DNA of 64,000 nt from NCBI GenBank assembly GCA_001917435.1, contig MNEA01000133.1:1-64000 (forward strand). Direction: 5' to 3'. This stretch comes from Acidobacteria bacterium 13_2_20CM_2_57_6 (GTDB taxonomy: Bacteria; Acidobacteriota; Terriglobia; Acidiferrales; UBA7541). The translations under genes and the position numbers were made by a program. The notes beneath the pieces were generated by a model. It searched no databases and was not told the DNA's origin. It saw nothing but the letters and a program-made list of their open reading frames with translations. Numbering within the stretch: the stretch's first letter is position 1; each line of letters starts with the position of its first letter. Positions 25,498 through 34,696 of the stretch are shown piece by piece.

Positions 25498-26928
25498 ATG
25501 AAATCGCGATTGAGTTCCACAATCTGGACGCTGGTCCTGCTGAACGGCGTGGTCGGTTTCGCCGTTCTAGGACTGGCATTCACCGCCGGTAAAAAAGCCG
25601 GTGAAGCGTCCCTGTTTGACTTCGGCTCGCCGGCCGGAGGAACGGTGCTGCTGGCCATTGTGCTGGCGCTGCTGACAGCGGTCATCCTGGCATGGCGCTT
25701 CGGTGCGTTGCTGGGACCGGTACAGGCCCTCGCCGAATTCTCCGAACGGTTGGCGGCAGGCGATCCCCGGGCACGCGCAGAAGTCACTTCGAACGATGAG
25801 TTGGGCTACATCGCAGAAAACCTGAATCGCGCGGTTGCCAAGGTGTCCAAGGCAACGAGCAACCAGGACGCGAATGACGCGTTGCAACGTAGCATCACCG
25901 AATTGCTGAGTGTCATCAACCAGGTGGCGCGTGGCGACTTGTCGCAGCGCGGGAAGGTAACCAGCGACGCCCTGGGAAACGTGACGGATTCGATCAACTA
26001 CATGCTCGACAATTTCACCAAGGTTCTCGAGCGCGTCCGCAAAGCTGCCATGGAAGTGACCGCATGCTCCAACAACATTCTGGTGGCCGCCGATGAAATG
26101 CAGGCGGGAGCAACGCAGCAAGACCAGGAAATTACGAATACCTCGAGCGCCGTCGAAGAACTGACGGTCTCCATGAAACAGGTTTCGAACAACGCGGAAG
26201 CGAGCGCCGAAGCAGCACGCCGGGCGCTGGATGCCGCCGAACAGGGCAACCGTGCGGTGCGCGACACACTCGAAGGCATGCAGCGCATTCGCGCATCGGT
26301 GCAGGCGACCGCCAAGAAGATCAAGTCACTGGGCGACCGCTCATTGGAAATTTCGGAAATCATCAACGTAATTAACGACATCACGGAACAGACGAACCTG
26401 CTGGCGTTGAACGCGGCCATCGAAGCGGCACGCGCCGGCGAAGCAGGGCGCGGCTTTGCGGTCGTTGCCGACGAAGTCCGCAAGCTGGCCGAGCACAGCC
26501 GCAGCGCGACGAAAGATATCGCCGCGCTCATCAAAGCAATTCAGGCAGAGACGAACGAAGCCGTAGTCGTCATGGAAGAAGGCACTAAGGAAGTGGAAGG
26601 CGGCGCACAGCTTGCCGATCAGGCGGGGCGCGCGCTGGACGCCATTTCCAACGTGGTACGCCAATCGGCGGAACTCGTCCAGGAAATCTCGCTGGCGTCG
26701 AAACAGCAGGTGCGCGGAACGGAAGGTGTCGCGCACGCCATGCAGATTATTTCCAGCATTACGCGGCAGACGTCGCAAGGAACACGCGGGACGGTGGCAA
26801 CGGTAAGCCAGCTCGTCAAGCTGTCCGACCAATTGAACGAAGCCCTGGCGCAATTCCGCGCGTCATCCAAAGCGGGAGCCGCAAACGACAATTCCGAGCG
26901 GCCTGTCCCGGCAGGCGCTGTTCGTTAA
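25498..26928 (+). CDS. Methyl-accepting chemotaxis protein with almost no periplasmic domain (operon 2)
   Basis: 476 residues from the ATG at 25498 (GGAGG just upstream). Two membrane helices (about 7-28 and 47-67) are separated by only about 20 residues, so no large extracellular sensor exists. A HAMP-like segment ([19 protein letters not shown]) and a second HAMP-like repeat ([21 protein letters not shown]) precede a signalling domain with tip [21 protein letters not shown] and [14 protein letters not shown]. It resembles PilJ-like receptors, which sense via the membrane or partner proteins. Confidence 0.92.
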   Translation: MKSRLSSTIWTLVLLNGVVGFAVLGLAFTAGKKAGEASLFDFGSPAGGTVLLAIVLALLTAVILAWRFGALLGPVQALAEFSERLAAGDPRARAEVTSNDELGYIAENLNRAVAKVSKATSNQDANDALQRSITELLSVINQVARGDLSQRGKVTSDALGNVTDSINYMLDNFTKVLERVRKAAMEVTACSNNILVAADEMQAGATQQDQEITNTSSAVEELTVSMKQVSNNAEASAEAARRALDAAEQGNRAVRDTLEGMQRIRASVQATAKKIKSLGDRSLEISEIINVINDITEQTNLLALNAAIEAARAGEAGRGFAVVADEVRKLAEHSRSATKDIAALIKAIQAETNEAVVVMEEGTKEVEGGAQLADQAGRALDAISNVVRQSAELVQEISLASKQQVRGTEGVAHAMQIISSITRQTSQGTRGTVATVSQLVKLSDQLNEALAQFRASSKAGAANDNSERPVPAGAVR

Positions 26929-26991
26929 ACGGTGACGCTCTTCTTCGCCAGAGGGCGACTGTAAGAGCGAGGCTCAGAAAACGGGAGACCG

Positions 26992-27876
26992 ATGAGCGAA
27001 CGGCAGGGACACGGGCAGGGACTGAGCGAACACGAGCTGAGCGAAATTCGCATGTTGATCGAAGAGCGAACGGGAATTTGCTTCGATGAATCGCGAGAGC
27101 GCTTCTTCTCCACGCGTGTGCGTGAACACCTCCGCGCAAAGGGTATGGAGCGCGGTACGGAACTGCTGCGCGCCATGCGCAAATCCAACGTGGAATACGA
27201 GGGACTGCTCGAGCGGCTACTGACGCAGGAGACGAGTTTCTTCCGCTATCCTGCCGTTTATGAGGCCTTCGAGAAGCGCGCACTGCCCGAACTCCACGCA
27301 AAAAAGTTCTGGAACAATCCTCGCACACTGAGGATTTGGAGCGCCGGCTGCTCGACCGGCGAAGAGCCCTATTCCATCGCCATTACGATCGCAGATTCGC
27401 TATCATTCGCGGACGCCTGGAACGTGGAACTCCTGGCGACCGATGTGGGACGTCATGCTCTGAAGCACGCCGAGCGCGGCATTTACAAGGGCCGTAGCAT
27501 CGCCAGCGTGAGCGAGAAACAACTGGCAAACCATTTTTCGGAAGTTAGCGGCGGGCACCAGGTGAAACCGCGTCTGCGCAAGATGGTTTCGTTTGCGCAG
27601 ATGAATCTTGCTTCAGCAGTGTACGTCGGCCGTATGGACATGATTTTTTGCATGAACGTGCTGATTTACTTCTCGGAAGAACGTCGTCGGTCCCTGGTGC
27701 AAAGATTCTACGACACGCTCGAACCGGGCGGATATCTCTTCCTTGGGCATTCGGAGTCGATCTCAAAGATGCCGGTGAAATTCCAGGCCATCGTTTTAAA
27801 CGATTGCATTCTCTACCGGAAGCCGACTGCGGACGAATTGCAAAAGCCGGAACTCGTTGCGGAGGGACGAGCGTGA
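26992..27876 (+). CDS. cheR: CheR MCP methyltransferase (operon 2)
   Basis: 294 residues. N-terminal LSEHELSEIRMLIEERTGI, methyltransferase LRIWSAGCSTGEEPYSIAI, ELLATDVGRHAL and MDMIFCMNVLIYFSEERR, matching CheR. Its stop overlaps the cheA2 GTG by four bases. Presumably methylates the MCP encoded just upstream. Confidence 0.95.
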   Translation: MSERQGHGQGLSEHELSEIRMLIEERTGICFDESRERFFSTRVREHLRAKGMERGTELLRAMRKSNVEYEGLLERLLTQETSFFRYPAVYEAFEKRALPELHAKKFWNNPRTLRIWSAGCSTGEEPYSIAITIADSLSFADAWNVELLATDVGRHALKHAERGIYKGRSIASVSEKQLANHFSEVSGGHQVKPRLRKMVSFAQMNLASAVYVGRMDMIFCMNVLIYFSEERRRSLVQRFYDTLEPGGYLFLGHSESISKMPVKFQAIVLNDCILYRKPTADELQKPELVAEGRA

Positions 27877-30848
27877 GTACGCTGGACCGCGAAGCCGTCG
27901 AGATGTTCCTCCAGGAGGCCTCGGAGAACCTGCAATATCTGCGGGAATACGTCAGCGTGCTCCAGGACGTTGAACCGCGGCGGGAAGATCTCGAACGACT
28001 CTACATTTCGGCGCATACGCTGAGTGGAACGTCGGCAAGCTATGGGTTTCCGCGATTTTCTGAAATTGCCGGGAAACTCGCGCATGTTTTTCAGTATGCG
28101 TTGAACGCGCCCCTGGGCAGCGATCTGCATGGGCCATTGACGGAGTTCCTCTCGGACGGAATTTCGTTGCTGGAAACAGATCTTCTGGAAATCAGCGACA
28201 CGGGTAAGGAAAATGTCGATGACATCGCTGTTTTCAAGGACCGTTATCGCTTTGCGTTTCCACCGGAAACGCCACCGCTGAATCTTTCCCAGGCGGAACC
28301 CAGTGAACAGCTTGCTGCGGAAGAAATCGAGGAGCCCATTGTCGCTGCGCCGACCGGCTCTTATTTCGATGCGCTGCCGTTGGACGAGGAAGTCCCGGAC
28401 GAAATCCTTGAATTTTTCCAGCCAGAAGCAGAAGAGCATCTACAAGTTGTCAGCGACTGCCTGATTTCGCTCGAAGGAAATAACAATCCGGAAGAGATCA
28501 ACAAACTCTTTCGCGCCATTCACACCGTAAAGGGTTCGGCCGCGCAAGTCGGGCTGAGGAGGCTGGGAGCGATTGCGCACCGCGTCGAGGATTTGATTGG
28601 GCGCTTGCGCGATGGCGAAATTGAGCCTTCGCCTGCCGTCGTGGATTTGTGCCTTGAGTCGGTAGACGTTTTGAAGAAGACGCTCCATCGGCAATGGACC
28701 GACGAAGCCGACATGCGGACTGGTGTGGACTCCTTGCTCGGCCGCATTGCGGAGTTTGCTCCTCTGGAACCGGAGGAAGCGGGGATGTCAGCGGAATCGC
28801 CTAACGCCGCTGAAGCCCAGCATGCGAAAGAAATTGAAGCGACCGGCGCGTCGGTCAAGAAAGCCTCGAAACAACCTGCGGGCGGCCCTTCGACCGTCAA
28901 ATCGGTTCGCATTGCCCTAGCCCGGCTCGACCGCATGATGAATACGGTCGGTGAATTGGTGATCAACCGCACGCGCATGGTCGGCCGCGTCGCCGAGCTT
29001 GAAAAGCTAGTCGACACGCTGAGCTTCTCGAAAGAGCGGCTGCAGGGCAAAGTATCCGAATTCCAGGAAAAGTACGAATTCAATCGCATCAGCAATAGTC
29101 GCGGCGCCCAAGCACCGTGGAATCCCGAACCGACGCCGCAAATGCTGACCAGCGCTGCTGCGGGGGACAAGTCGTTCTGGTCTGACTTCAGCGAACTGGA
29201 AATGGACCGCTACGACGATTTCAATATCTTGTCACGGTCCATGGCCGAGATCTCAGCCGACGTCAACGAAGTACTGTCCCAACTGGAAGGGTTTATCGGC
29301 CGAGTCGAAGGCGATATCGACGAATTTACGAAACTGGCGCATCACCTCCAAGATGAGATTACCGCGGCCCGAATGGTCCCGATCGGCACGCTGTATTCCC
29401 ACCTGTCACGCGCTGTCCGCGATGCAGCGACTTCGACCGGTAAGCACGTGGAGTTGGATCTTTCCGGGAGTGAGACCGAGATCGACAATAACATCATTCA
29501 GCAGATTTCCGATCCGCTTGTGCATCTGGTGCGAAATTCAGTGGCGCACGGCATCGAGCAAAGCGCCGAGCGTACTGCGGCGGGCAAACCCGCCGCCGGG
29601 AACATCATGCTGCGCGCCTACCACCGCGGCAACCACATCTACATCGAAGTGGAAGATGACGGCGGGGGAATCAACTACGATCGCGTGAAGCAAAGCGCCA
29701 TCGAACGCGGGCTTGTTTCCGCGGAAACCGCCGACAGGCTCACGGAACGCGATCTTCGGGAAATGCTTTTCCATCCCGGTTTCTCAACTGCTCCAGTGAA
29801 AACAGAATTGGCTGGGCGTGGAGTCGGGCTAGACGTCGTGAGGGCCAACCTAAACGCGCTCAACGGAGAAATCGACATTCAGAGCACGAGCGGCAAGGGC
29901 ACCAAATTTACGCTCAAGGTGCCACTGACCTTGATCATTTCTCCAGCTCTGTTTGTGCGCTGTGGCACAACCAATTTCGCGCTGCCGCTGGCGGTCGTTG
30001 AGGAAATCCGGCGCCTACGTGCGGATGAAATAGAAGACGTCGGCGGAAAACTGCTGACCAAGGTGCGCGATGTGGTTACCGAAGTCGTGCGTTTGGATAC
30101 CTATCTTGGATTGTCGCCTCTCGAACCGATCAATGGCTACTTCCGCATGGTTGTGGCAAATGCCGGAAACCGGAAGATCGGCCTCGTCGTTGAAGAAGTT
30201 GTGGGCAAAGACGAAATCGTTATCAAGAATCTGGGCGAGTACTTGCGCAGGGTAAAACTCTTCCCCGGCACAACGATCGCGCCCGACGGCAGCCTCATTC
30301 TGTTGATTGACCTGAACCGCATGGTAGCGACGGAACCGGGCGAGCACCGGCAGATACAGGCGAGTGCCAGCGCCGCCCGAATCTTTGCTCCAGGTTCGGC
30401 TGCGATTGCAAGCGGAAGTATTCCTTCCGAAGCCATCGACCGCGTTGCACAAGAACGGGTAATCGTCGTGGCCGACGACTCCATCAGCGTACGCAAATTC
30501 GTCGGCCGCATGCTGGAGAAGAACGGATACCGTGTGAAATTGGCCGCCGACGGATTGGAAGCCGCGGAGCTAGTGACGCAACACGGCTGTCACCTCGTCA
30601 TTACCGACCTCGAAATGCCCCGGATGACGGGATACGAGCTGATGGTGCAATTGCGCCAGAGCCCCTCGACGCGCCGCATTCCCGTTATGGTGGTTACGTC
30701 GCGCGCGGGTGCAAAACATCGCGATCGCGCGATGAAGGAAGGCGCCACGGCATTCCTGACCAAGCCGGTGCAGGAGGATCAGCTGATTGCCGCGGTCGAA
30801 CAGCTTATCGGAACGGAGGCGCCCAGGCCCGTAGCGCCGGTAGCGTAA
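27873..30848 (+). CDS. cheA: Hybrid CheA kinase with two HPt domains and a C-terminal receiver (operon 2)
   Basis: 991 residues from the GTG at 27873 (GTGA overlap with cheR). HPt-like domain 1 with His48 (SAHTLSGTSASYGF), HPt domain 2 with His217 (RAIHTVKGSAAQVGL), dimerisation (VGELVINRTRMVGRV), a long coiled insert with a DDFNILSRSMAEI segment, HATPase (LVRNSVAHGIE; DDGGGINYDRV; GRGVGLDVVRA; SGKGTKFTLK), CheW domain, then receiver (VVADDSISV; acceptor in VITDLEMPRMTG; TKPVQED). The layout is like ChpA/PixL/FrzE kinases of twitching or gliding systems. HPt1 lacks the usual Lys after His-Thr-x, so its activity is less sure. Confidence 0.95.
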   Translation: MSTLDREAVEMFLQEASENLQYLREYVSVLQDVEPRREDLERLYISAHTLSGTSASYGFPRFSEIAGKLAHVFQYALNAPLGSDLHGPLTEFLSDGISLLETDLLEISDTGKENVDDIAVFKDRYRFAFPPETPPLNLSQAEPSEQLAAEEIEEPIVAAPTGSYFDALPLDEEVPDEILEFFQPEAEEHLQVVSDCLISLEGNNNPEEINKLFRAIHTVKGSAAQVGLRRLGAIAHRVEDLIGRLRDGEIEPSPAVVDLCLESVDVLKKTLHRQWTDEADMRTGVDSLLGRIAEFAPLEPEEAGMSAESPNAAEAQHAKEIEATGASVKKASKQPAGGPSTVKSVRIALARLDRMMNTVGELVINRTRMVGRVAELEKLVDTLSFSKERLQGKVSEFQEKYEFNRISNSRGAQAPWNPEPTPQMLTSAAAGDKSFWSDFSELEMDRYDDFNILSRSMAEISADVNEVLSQLEGFIGRVEGDIDEFTKLAHHLQDEITAARMVPIGTLYSHLSRAVRDAATSTGKHVELDLSGSETEIDNNIIQQISDPLVHLVRNSVAHGIEQSAERTAAGKPAAGNIMLRAYHRGNHIYIEVEDDGGGINYDRVKQSAIERGLVSAETADRLTERDLREMLFHPGFSTAPVKTELAGRGVGLDVVRANLNALNGEIDIQSTSGKGTKFTLKVPLTLIISPALFVRCGTTNFALPLAVVEEIRRLRADEIEDVGGKLLTKVRDVVTEVVRLDTYLGLSPLEPINGYFRMVVANAGNRKIGLVVEEVVGKDEIVIKNLGEYLRRVKLFPGTTIAPDGSLILLIDLNRMVATEPGEHRQIQASASAARIFAPGSAAIASGSIPSEAIDRVAQERVIVVADDSISVRKFVGRMLEKNGYRVKLAADGLEAAELVTQHGCHLVITDLEMPRMTGYELMVQLRQSPSTRRIPVMVVTSRAGAKHRDRAMKEGATAFLTKPVQEDQLIAAVEQLIGTEAPRPVAPVA

Positions 30849-30855
30849 ACAAACG

Positions 30856-31980
30856 ATGGCAACTGTCAACAAAAAGTTTCGCGTTCTCGTCGTGGATGAT
30901 TCTTCATTCATGCGCAAGGTCCTTGAAGGGATTTTCAACGCCGACGAGCAACTGCAGGTCGTGGGCAACGCCAAGGACGGCCGAGAGGCCGTTGCAATGG
31001 CGGAATCCTTGAAGCCGGACGTCATCACCATGGACATCAATATGCCTCATGTGGACGGACTCCAGGCTACTGCGGAGATCATGACCACGAATCCAAAGCC
31101 GATCGTCATCGTCAGCTCGGAATCACGTGAAGGAGCAGCCAGCACCCTTCGCGCCCTCGAACTCGGCGCAATTGAATTTGTGGCCAAGCCATCCAGTGCC
31201 ATCGATCTCGACATGCAGAGCGTGAAGGAAGAGCTCCTGCGCAAGGTACGAATGGCAGCTAAGGTCCGCGTCGTGCGAACGGCTTCGCGTCTGGCGCTAT
31301 CAATCCAGAATGCGAACGGCCCCAAGACTTCGACGCCCTCGCCGGCGAGTGTCCGCCAAGCGCCAACTTCCGGAATCGATCAGCGCTTTCCGGTAGTCGT
31401 GCTTGCGGCGTCCACCGGCGGACCAGCTACCGTAATGCGCATTGCGCCTGGATTTACCGCGGACTTCCCTGCCGCTGTAATTCTTGTACAGCACATGCCG
31501 GCAACGTTCACAACGCAATATGCCGCGCAGCTCGCTGACTTCACTGGCATTCGAGTGAAGGAAGCGGAAGCCAATGAATCTCTTCAGCCGGGCACACTGT
31601 ACATCTGTCCCGGTGGTCAGCATCTTCGGGTTACTCCCACGGGCCGAATCCAGCTTGACGGAGCAAGCGGGCGCATCGCCGGATACTTGCCAAATATCGA
31701 CGTCACGATGGAATCCGTTGCGGCCTTTGCCGGTCCATTGGGCATCGCGGGAATACTCACCGGAATGGGCAACGATGGCGCAAATGGAGCAAAGGCCATC
31801 AAGGCAGCGGGCGGTCTGGTGTTGGCCCAGGACGAGGCAACATCCGTGATTTTCGGCATGCCTGCCGAGGCCATTAAAGTCGGTGCCGTTGATCAGGTGC
31901 TCGGAATCGACGATATTTATGCCGCCATCGAAAAGCGCGTTCTGGGAATTTGCCCCACGGCTCCCGCAGGAGTTCGCTGA
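30856..31980 (+). CDS. cheB: CheB protein-glutamate methylesterase (operon 2)
   Basis: 374 residues. Receiver with VVDDSSFM and acceptor Asp60 (VITMDINMP); catalytic Ser in LAASTGGPATVM, His in LVQHMPATFT and Asp in TGMGNDGANG. Removes methyl groups from the operon 2 MCP. The stop TGA overlaps the next ATG by one base. Confidence 0.95.
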   Translation: MATVNKKFRVLVVDDSSFMRKVLEGIFNADEQLQVVGNAKDGREAVAMAESLKPDVITMDINMPHVDGLQATAEIMTTNPKPIVIVSSESREGAASTLRALELGAIEFVAKPSSAIDLDMQSVKEELLRKVRMAAKVRVVRTASRLALSIQNANGPKTSTPSPASVRQAPTSGIDQRFPVVVLAASTGGPATVMRIAPGFTADFPAAVILVQHMPATFTTQYAAQLADFTGIRVKEAEANESLQPGTLYICPGGQHLRVTPTGRIQLDGASGRIAGYLPNIDVTMESVAAFAGPLGIAGILTGMGNDGANGAKAIKAAGGLVLAQDEATSVIFGMPAEAIKVGAVDQVLGIDDIYAAIEKRVLGICPTAPAGVR

Positions 31981-32513
31981 TGCGTCTGGCGGCCCCAGCC
32001 AAGCCAAGTTCAGCGAAGACGGAACAGATCATTCTCTTCCGCGTCAGCGGACAACTGTTCGCCGTCTCCTCCGCTTCAGTCCAGGAAGTCCGCAGCGTGG
32101 ATAGCTTGTCCGGCGCAGCCGAAGACATCAGTGCGCCAGGGATTCGAAAAGTGAGTCATGTCCTGCGACGTGGAGACAGGTCGCTTTTCATCGTCAACGG
32201 CGCTATGCACTTCGGACTGCATGCGGCCGAGGGTGCCCTGCTTTTTGTGCTGCGCAAAACGCGCACTGCACTGTTGATCGACGGTATCGAGAAGATGACC
32301 TCCATGACGCGGCTGCAAGCGTTGCCGCTCTCTTTCTGTCACGAAGAGCGGAGATGGTATCGAGGGCTTACTGCTCTTGACCAGACCGTCGTGCCGGTAG
32401 TGCATCCGGACGGATTTTTGTCGCCGGAAGAACTGGCTTTGCTTGATGCGGCTCTATTGGAAGCGGATCATTCCGCTGCTGAGGCACTCGAGGGAACAAA
32501 TCCTGCGCAATGA
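31980..32513 (+). CDS. CheW-like protein, second copy in operon 2
   Basis: 177 residues from the ATG at 31980, overlapping the cheB stop. A weak CheW pattern: QIILFRVSGQLFAVSSASVQEVRS, LRRGDRSLFIVNGAMHFG, LFVLRKTRTALLIDGIEKM, and GLTALDQTVVPVVHPDGFL. The usual NLRG motif is missing and the C terminus ends with a short Ala/Glu-rich helix. May couple another receptor or scaffold to CheA2. Confidence 0.8.
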   Translation: MRLAAPAKPSSAKTEQIILFRVSGQLFAVSSASVQEVRSVDSLSGAAEDISAPGIRKVSHVLRRGDRSLFIVNGAMHFGLHAAEGALLFVLRKTRTALLIDGIEKMTSMTRLQALPLSFCHEERRWYRGLTALDQTVVPVVHPDGFLSPEELALLDAALLEADHSAAEALEGTNPAQ

Positions 32514-32989
32514 CAGTGTCGACCGAACTCGAACTGCAATCGTTCGTCCTGCTGAGGCTGGGTGAGCGCAGATTTGCCGTTTCCGCGACTCAAATTGCAG
32601 AACTTGTCGCGCCGAGTCGGGTTTTTCGCTTTCCTCACCGGACATCTAAGCTGGAAGGCGTGATCCTGCGCCGCGGCCGGATTGTTCCAGTATGCGAAGT
32701 TTCAGAAATTCTGCTCGGTAAACGTCTCACGTCCCGCCGTTTTTATCTGATCGCTGTCCGTAATTACGGCGCACAAAGAGAATGGGTGGCTGTACCGGTA
32801 ACGGGTGAATGCGAGCTGATTAACGCGGAAATGATGCCTGCGGCGGAATCCGACGCGCCGCACGTCGCGGGGTGGCTGTCGCACGACGGTGACGTCATCG
32901 AGGTGTTGAATCTCGATACGCTCACGCCTGGTCCGGAACAAGCACTCCTGAAAAGTGCAGCCCCGCAGAGTGAGGAGGGACGGCCGTGA
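32510..32989 (+). CDS. CheW-like protein, third copy in operon 2
   Basis: 159 residues. Pattern QSFVLLRLGERRFAVSATQIAELV, RTSKLEGVILRRGRIVPVCEVSEIL, WVAVPVTGECELIN and a final DGDVIEVLNLDTL. It retains the CheW fold better than its neighbour. ATGA overlap at its start and GTGA overlap at its end show tight co-translation. Confidence 0.85.
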   Translation: MTVSTELELQSFVLLRLGERRFAVSATQIAELVAPSRVFRFPHRTSKLEGVILRRGRIVPVCEVSEILLGKRLTSRRFYLIAVRNYGAQREWVAVPVTGECELINAEMMPAAESDAPHVAGWLSHDGDVIEVLNLDTLTPGPEQALLKSAAPQSEEGRP

Positions 32990-33759
32990 TCCCTGCCGGA
33001 CATCCAGTTAAAGTTCTCCTCATCGACAGCAATGTTTATTTTGCAAAACGCCTGGGCGATGCATTAAAACGCGAAGGCTTTGACGTCGTTTCCAGCACGC
33101 AAGGAGCATTCGCACTTACGACGCTCGAATACGACACACCATCCGCCATTCTCTGCGCAACAAATATGCGGGAAATGGGCGCTTTGGAGATCGCAAAAAT
33201 CATTCACGCGGACCCCAAGAACGCCAACCTGCCCATCGTCGCCCTTGGTGATGGAAGCCAGCGCGCTTTGATGGAAGCATTTCAAGCTGGTTGCGACGAT
33301 TACATTGATCGCAACCGCCAGCCGGCTGTCATTGCCGCCCACATAAAGCAGATCCTTGTTAGCAAAGCAGAGGGATTTCAGCCGACACAGATGCTCGACA
33401 AATCCGACACCAGTCTCAGCGGCAACTTGACGCATCATGACCTCACGGGCGTCATGCAGATGCTGGGGCACGCGCATCAGACGGGCGCATTGCACATCAA
33501 CGCGGGCGAGATAGACGGCGTGCTGTTCTACGATGGCGGGGCGATCACACACGCGGAATGTGGCAATTTGTTTGGCGATGAAGCTGTGATTCACATTTTA
33601 AAAATCTGCGGGAATAGCAACGAAGGCGTTTACAAGTTTACGTACGGGACCGCGTCAACGCAGCGCACCGTGCTGCGTTCCGCCACCGATCTGATGCTGG
33701 ATGCCATGCGCGAATTCGATGAAGGAACGCGTGACATGGCGGACAAGGAAGCGCAATGA
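32986..33759 (+). CDS. Degenerate receiver plus PATAN (DUF4388) protein
   Basis: 257 residues, GTG start overlapping the cheW stop. The N-terminal receiver-like domain (VKVLLIDSNVYFAKRLG) has Ala58 where the phospho-acceptor Asp should be (ILCATNMREM), so it cannot be phosphorylated in the usual way. The C-terminal half matches the PATAN/DUF4388 fold: LSGNLTHHDLTGVMQML, GALHINAGEIDGVLFYDGG, and AVIHILKICGNSNEGVYKF. PATAN proteins in cyanobacteria and Deltaproteobacteria are linked to phototaxis, twitching and gliding output. It may be an adaptor that binds motility proteins. Confidence 0.85.
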   Translation: MIPAGHPVKVLLIDSNVYFAKRLGDALKREGFDVVSSTQGAFALTTLEYDTPSAILCATNMREMGALEIAKIIHADPKNANLPIVALGDGSQRALMEAFQAGCDDYIDRNRQPAVIAAHIKQILVSKAEGFQPTQMLDKSDTSLSGNLTHHDLTGVMQMLGHAHQTGALHINAGEIDGVLFYDGGAITHAECGNLFGDEAVIHILKICGNSNEGVYKFTYGTASTQRTVLRSATDLMLDAMREFDEGTRDMADKEAQ

Positions 33760-34553
33760 GCGAAGCCATGACCATTCCGCCGCTGGGCGAAGCACCTGCC
33801 AAACGGACTCCCACCGTCTACTTCATCGACGACAGCGCCACCATGCGCGAAGTGATCAAGATCGCTTTTCGCCGTGAGAACATCCATGTGATTACCTGTG
33901 CCGACGCTGCGTCTGCGCTGGCGCAGTTCGAGCAAACCCGTCCCGACGTAGTAATTACTGATGTAATCATGCCCGATCAGGATGGCTACTCGGTCTGTAG
34001 CCAGATCAAGCAGCATCCGGAATTCAGTGAAGTGCCCGTTGTACTGATGTCCGGCGTCGTAAATAAGAGCGTTGCCGACAAAGCCGTTTCCGTGAAAGCA
34101 GATGAACTGATCCGCAAACCATTTCAGCCGCAGGAATTAATTGGGCGGGTTAAAAGCCTTCTGGAACCAAAGAGTGCAACGCCTCCGCCGGTGGCCGACC
34201 GCTCAACTCAATCGAACGCATTGAGCAGTCTGTTTTCGCCGCCTCCAGCTCCGACAGCGCCCCGCGCTGTTCCGCCTCCCCCGTCGTCTGCTGCTCCGTC
34301 TGAGTCCGCCTGGCCTCGGGCGCTTGCCGAGGCGTTCGTCCCTCGTCAACCCTCGCAGCCGGGTCAGGAACCGCAACCATCGTCCGGAACTCCGGCTCGA
34401 CCTGCTCCGACGGCGGCCGACGTCCAGAAACTTCGCGTCGAGATCGCCCATTTGGACCTGCTTGTAAAGAAACTTCAAACCGAGCTGCAGATCGAGCGCC
34501 AATATAATCAGGCTCTCGAAACACAAATTCGCGCACTCACGGAAGTGGGCTAG
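33756..34553 (+). CDS. Response regulator with Pro-rich linker and C-terminal coiled coil
   Basis: 265 residues. Receiver with FIDDSATM, acceptor Asp69 (VVITDVIMPDQDGY), Ser in LMSGVV and Lys in IRKPFQPQE. A Pro/Ser/Ala-rich linker (about residues 145-215) is followed by a predicted coiled coil (ADVQKLRVEIAHLDLL to the end). No DNA-binding output. Last gene of operon 2. Likely works by protein contacts, perhaps oligomerising through the coil; the partner is not known. Confidence 0.9.
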   Translation: MSEAMTIPPLGEAPAKRTPTVYFIDDSATMREVIKIAFRRENIHVITCADAASALAQFEQTRPDVVITDVIMPDQDGYSVCSQIKQHPEFSEVPVVLMSGVVNKSVADKAVSVKADELIRKPFQPQELIGRVKSLLEPKSATPPPVADRSTQSNALSSLFSPPPAPTAPRAVPPPPSSAAPSESAWPRALAEAFVPRQPSQPGQEPQPSSGTPARPAPTAADVQKLRVEIAHLDLLVKKLQTELQIERQYNQALETQIRALTEVG

Positions 34554-34696
34554 TTGCGCGAAAGACGCCTGCCACTTTCTCGCATTCAATATCTAGACCG
34601 AGCGGCCAGTTGACGCTCGAACTGGGATTCAGTAGCCTCATTCTGCACCTTCCCTTAGCGTTTTGCGCTTCTTGTTCTATTCAAGGGGGACTTGCG

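Noticed and set aside
27648-27872. Upstream extension of cheA2
   Set aside because: Runs into cheR2; the GTG at 27873 overlaps the cheR stop and begins the HPt domain directly.
32724-32729. GTCTCA half-site inside the third CheW gene
   Set aside because: Single hexamer without the inverted partner; expected by chance.
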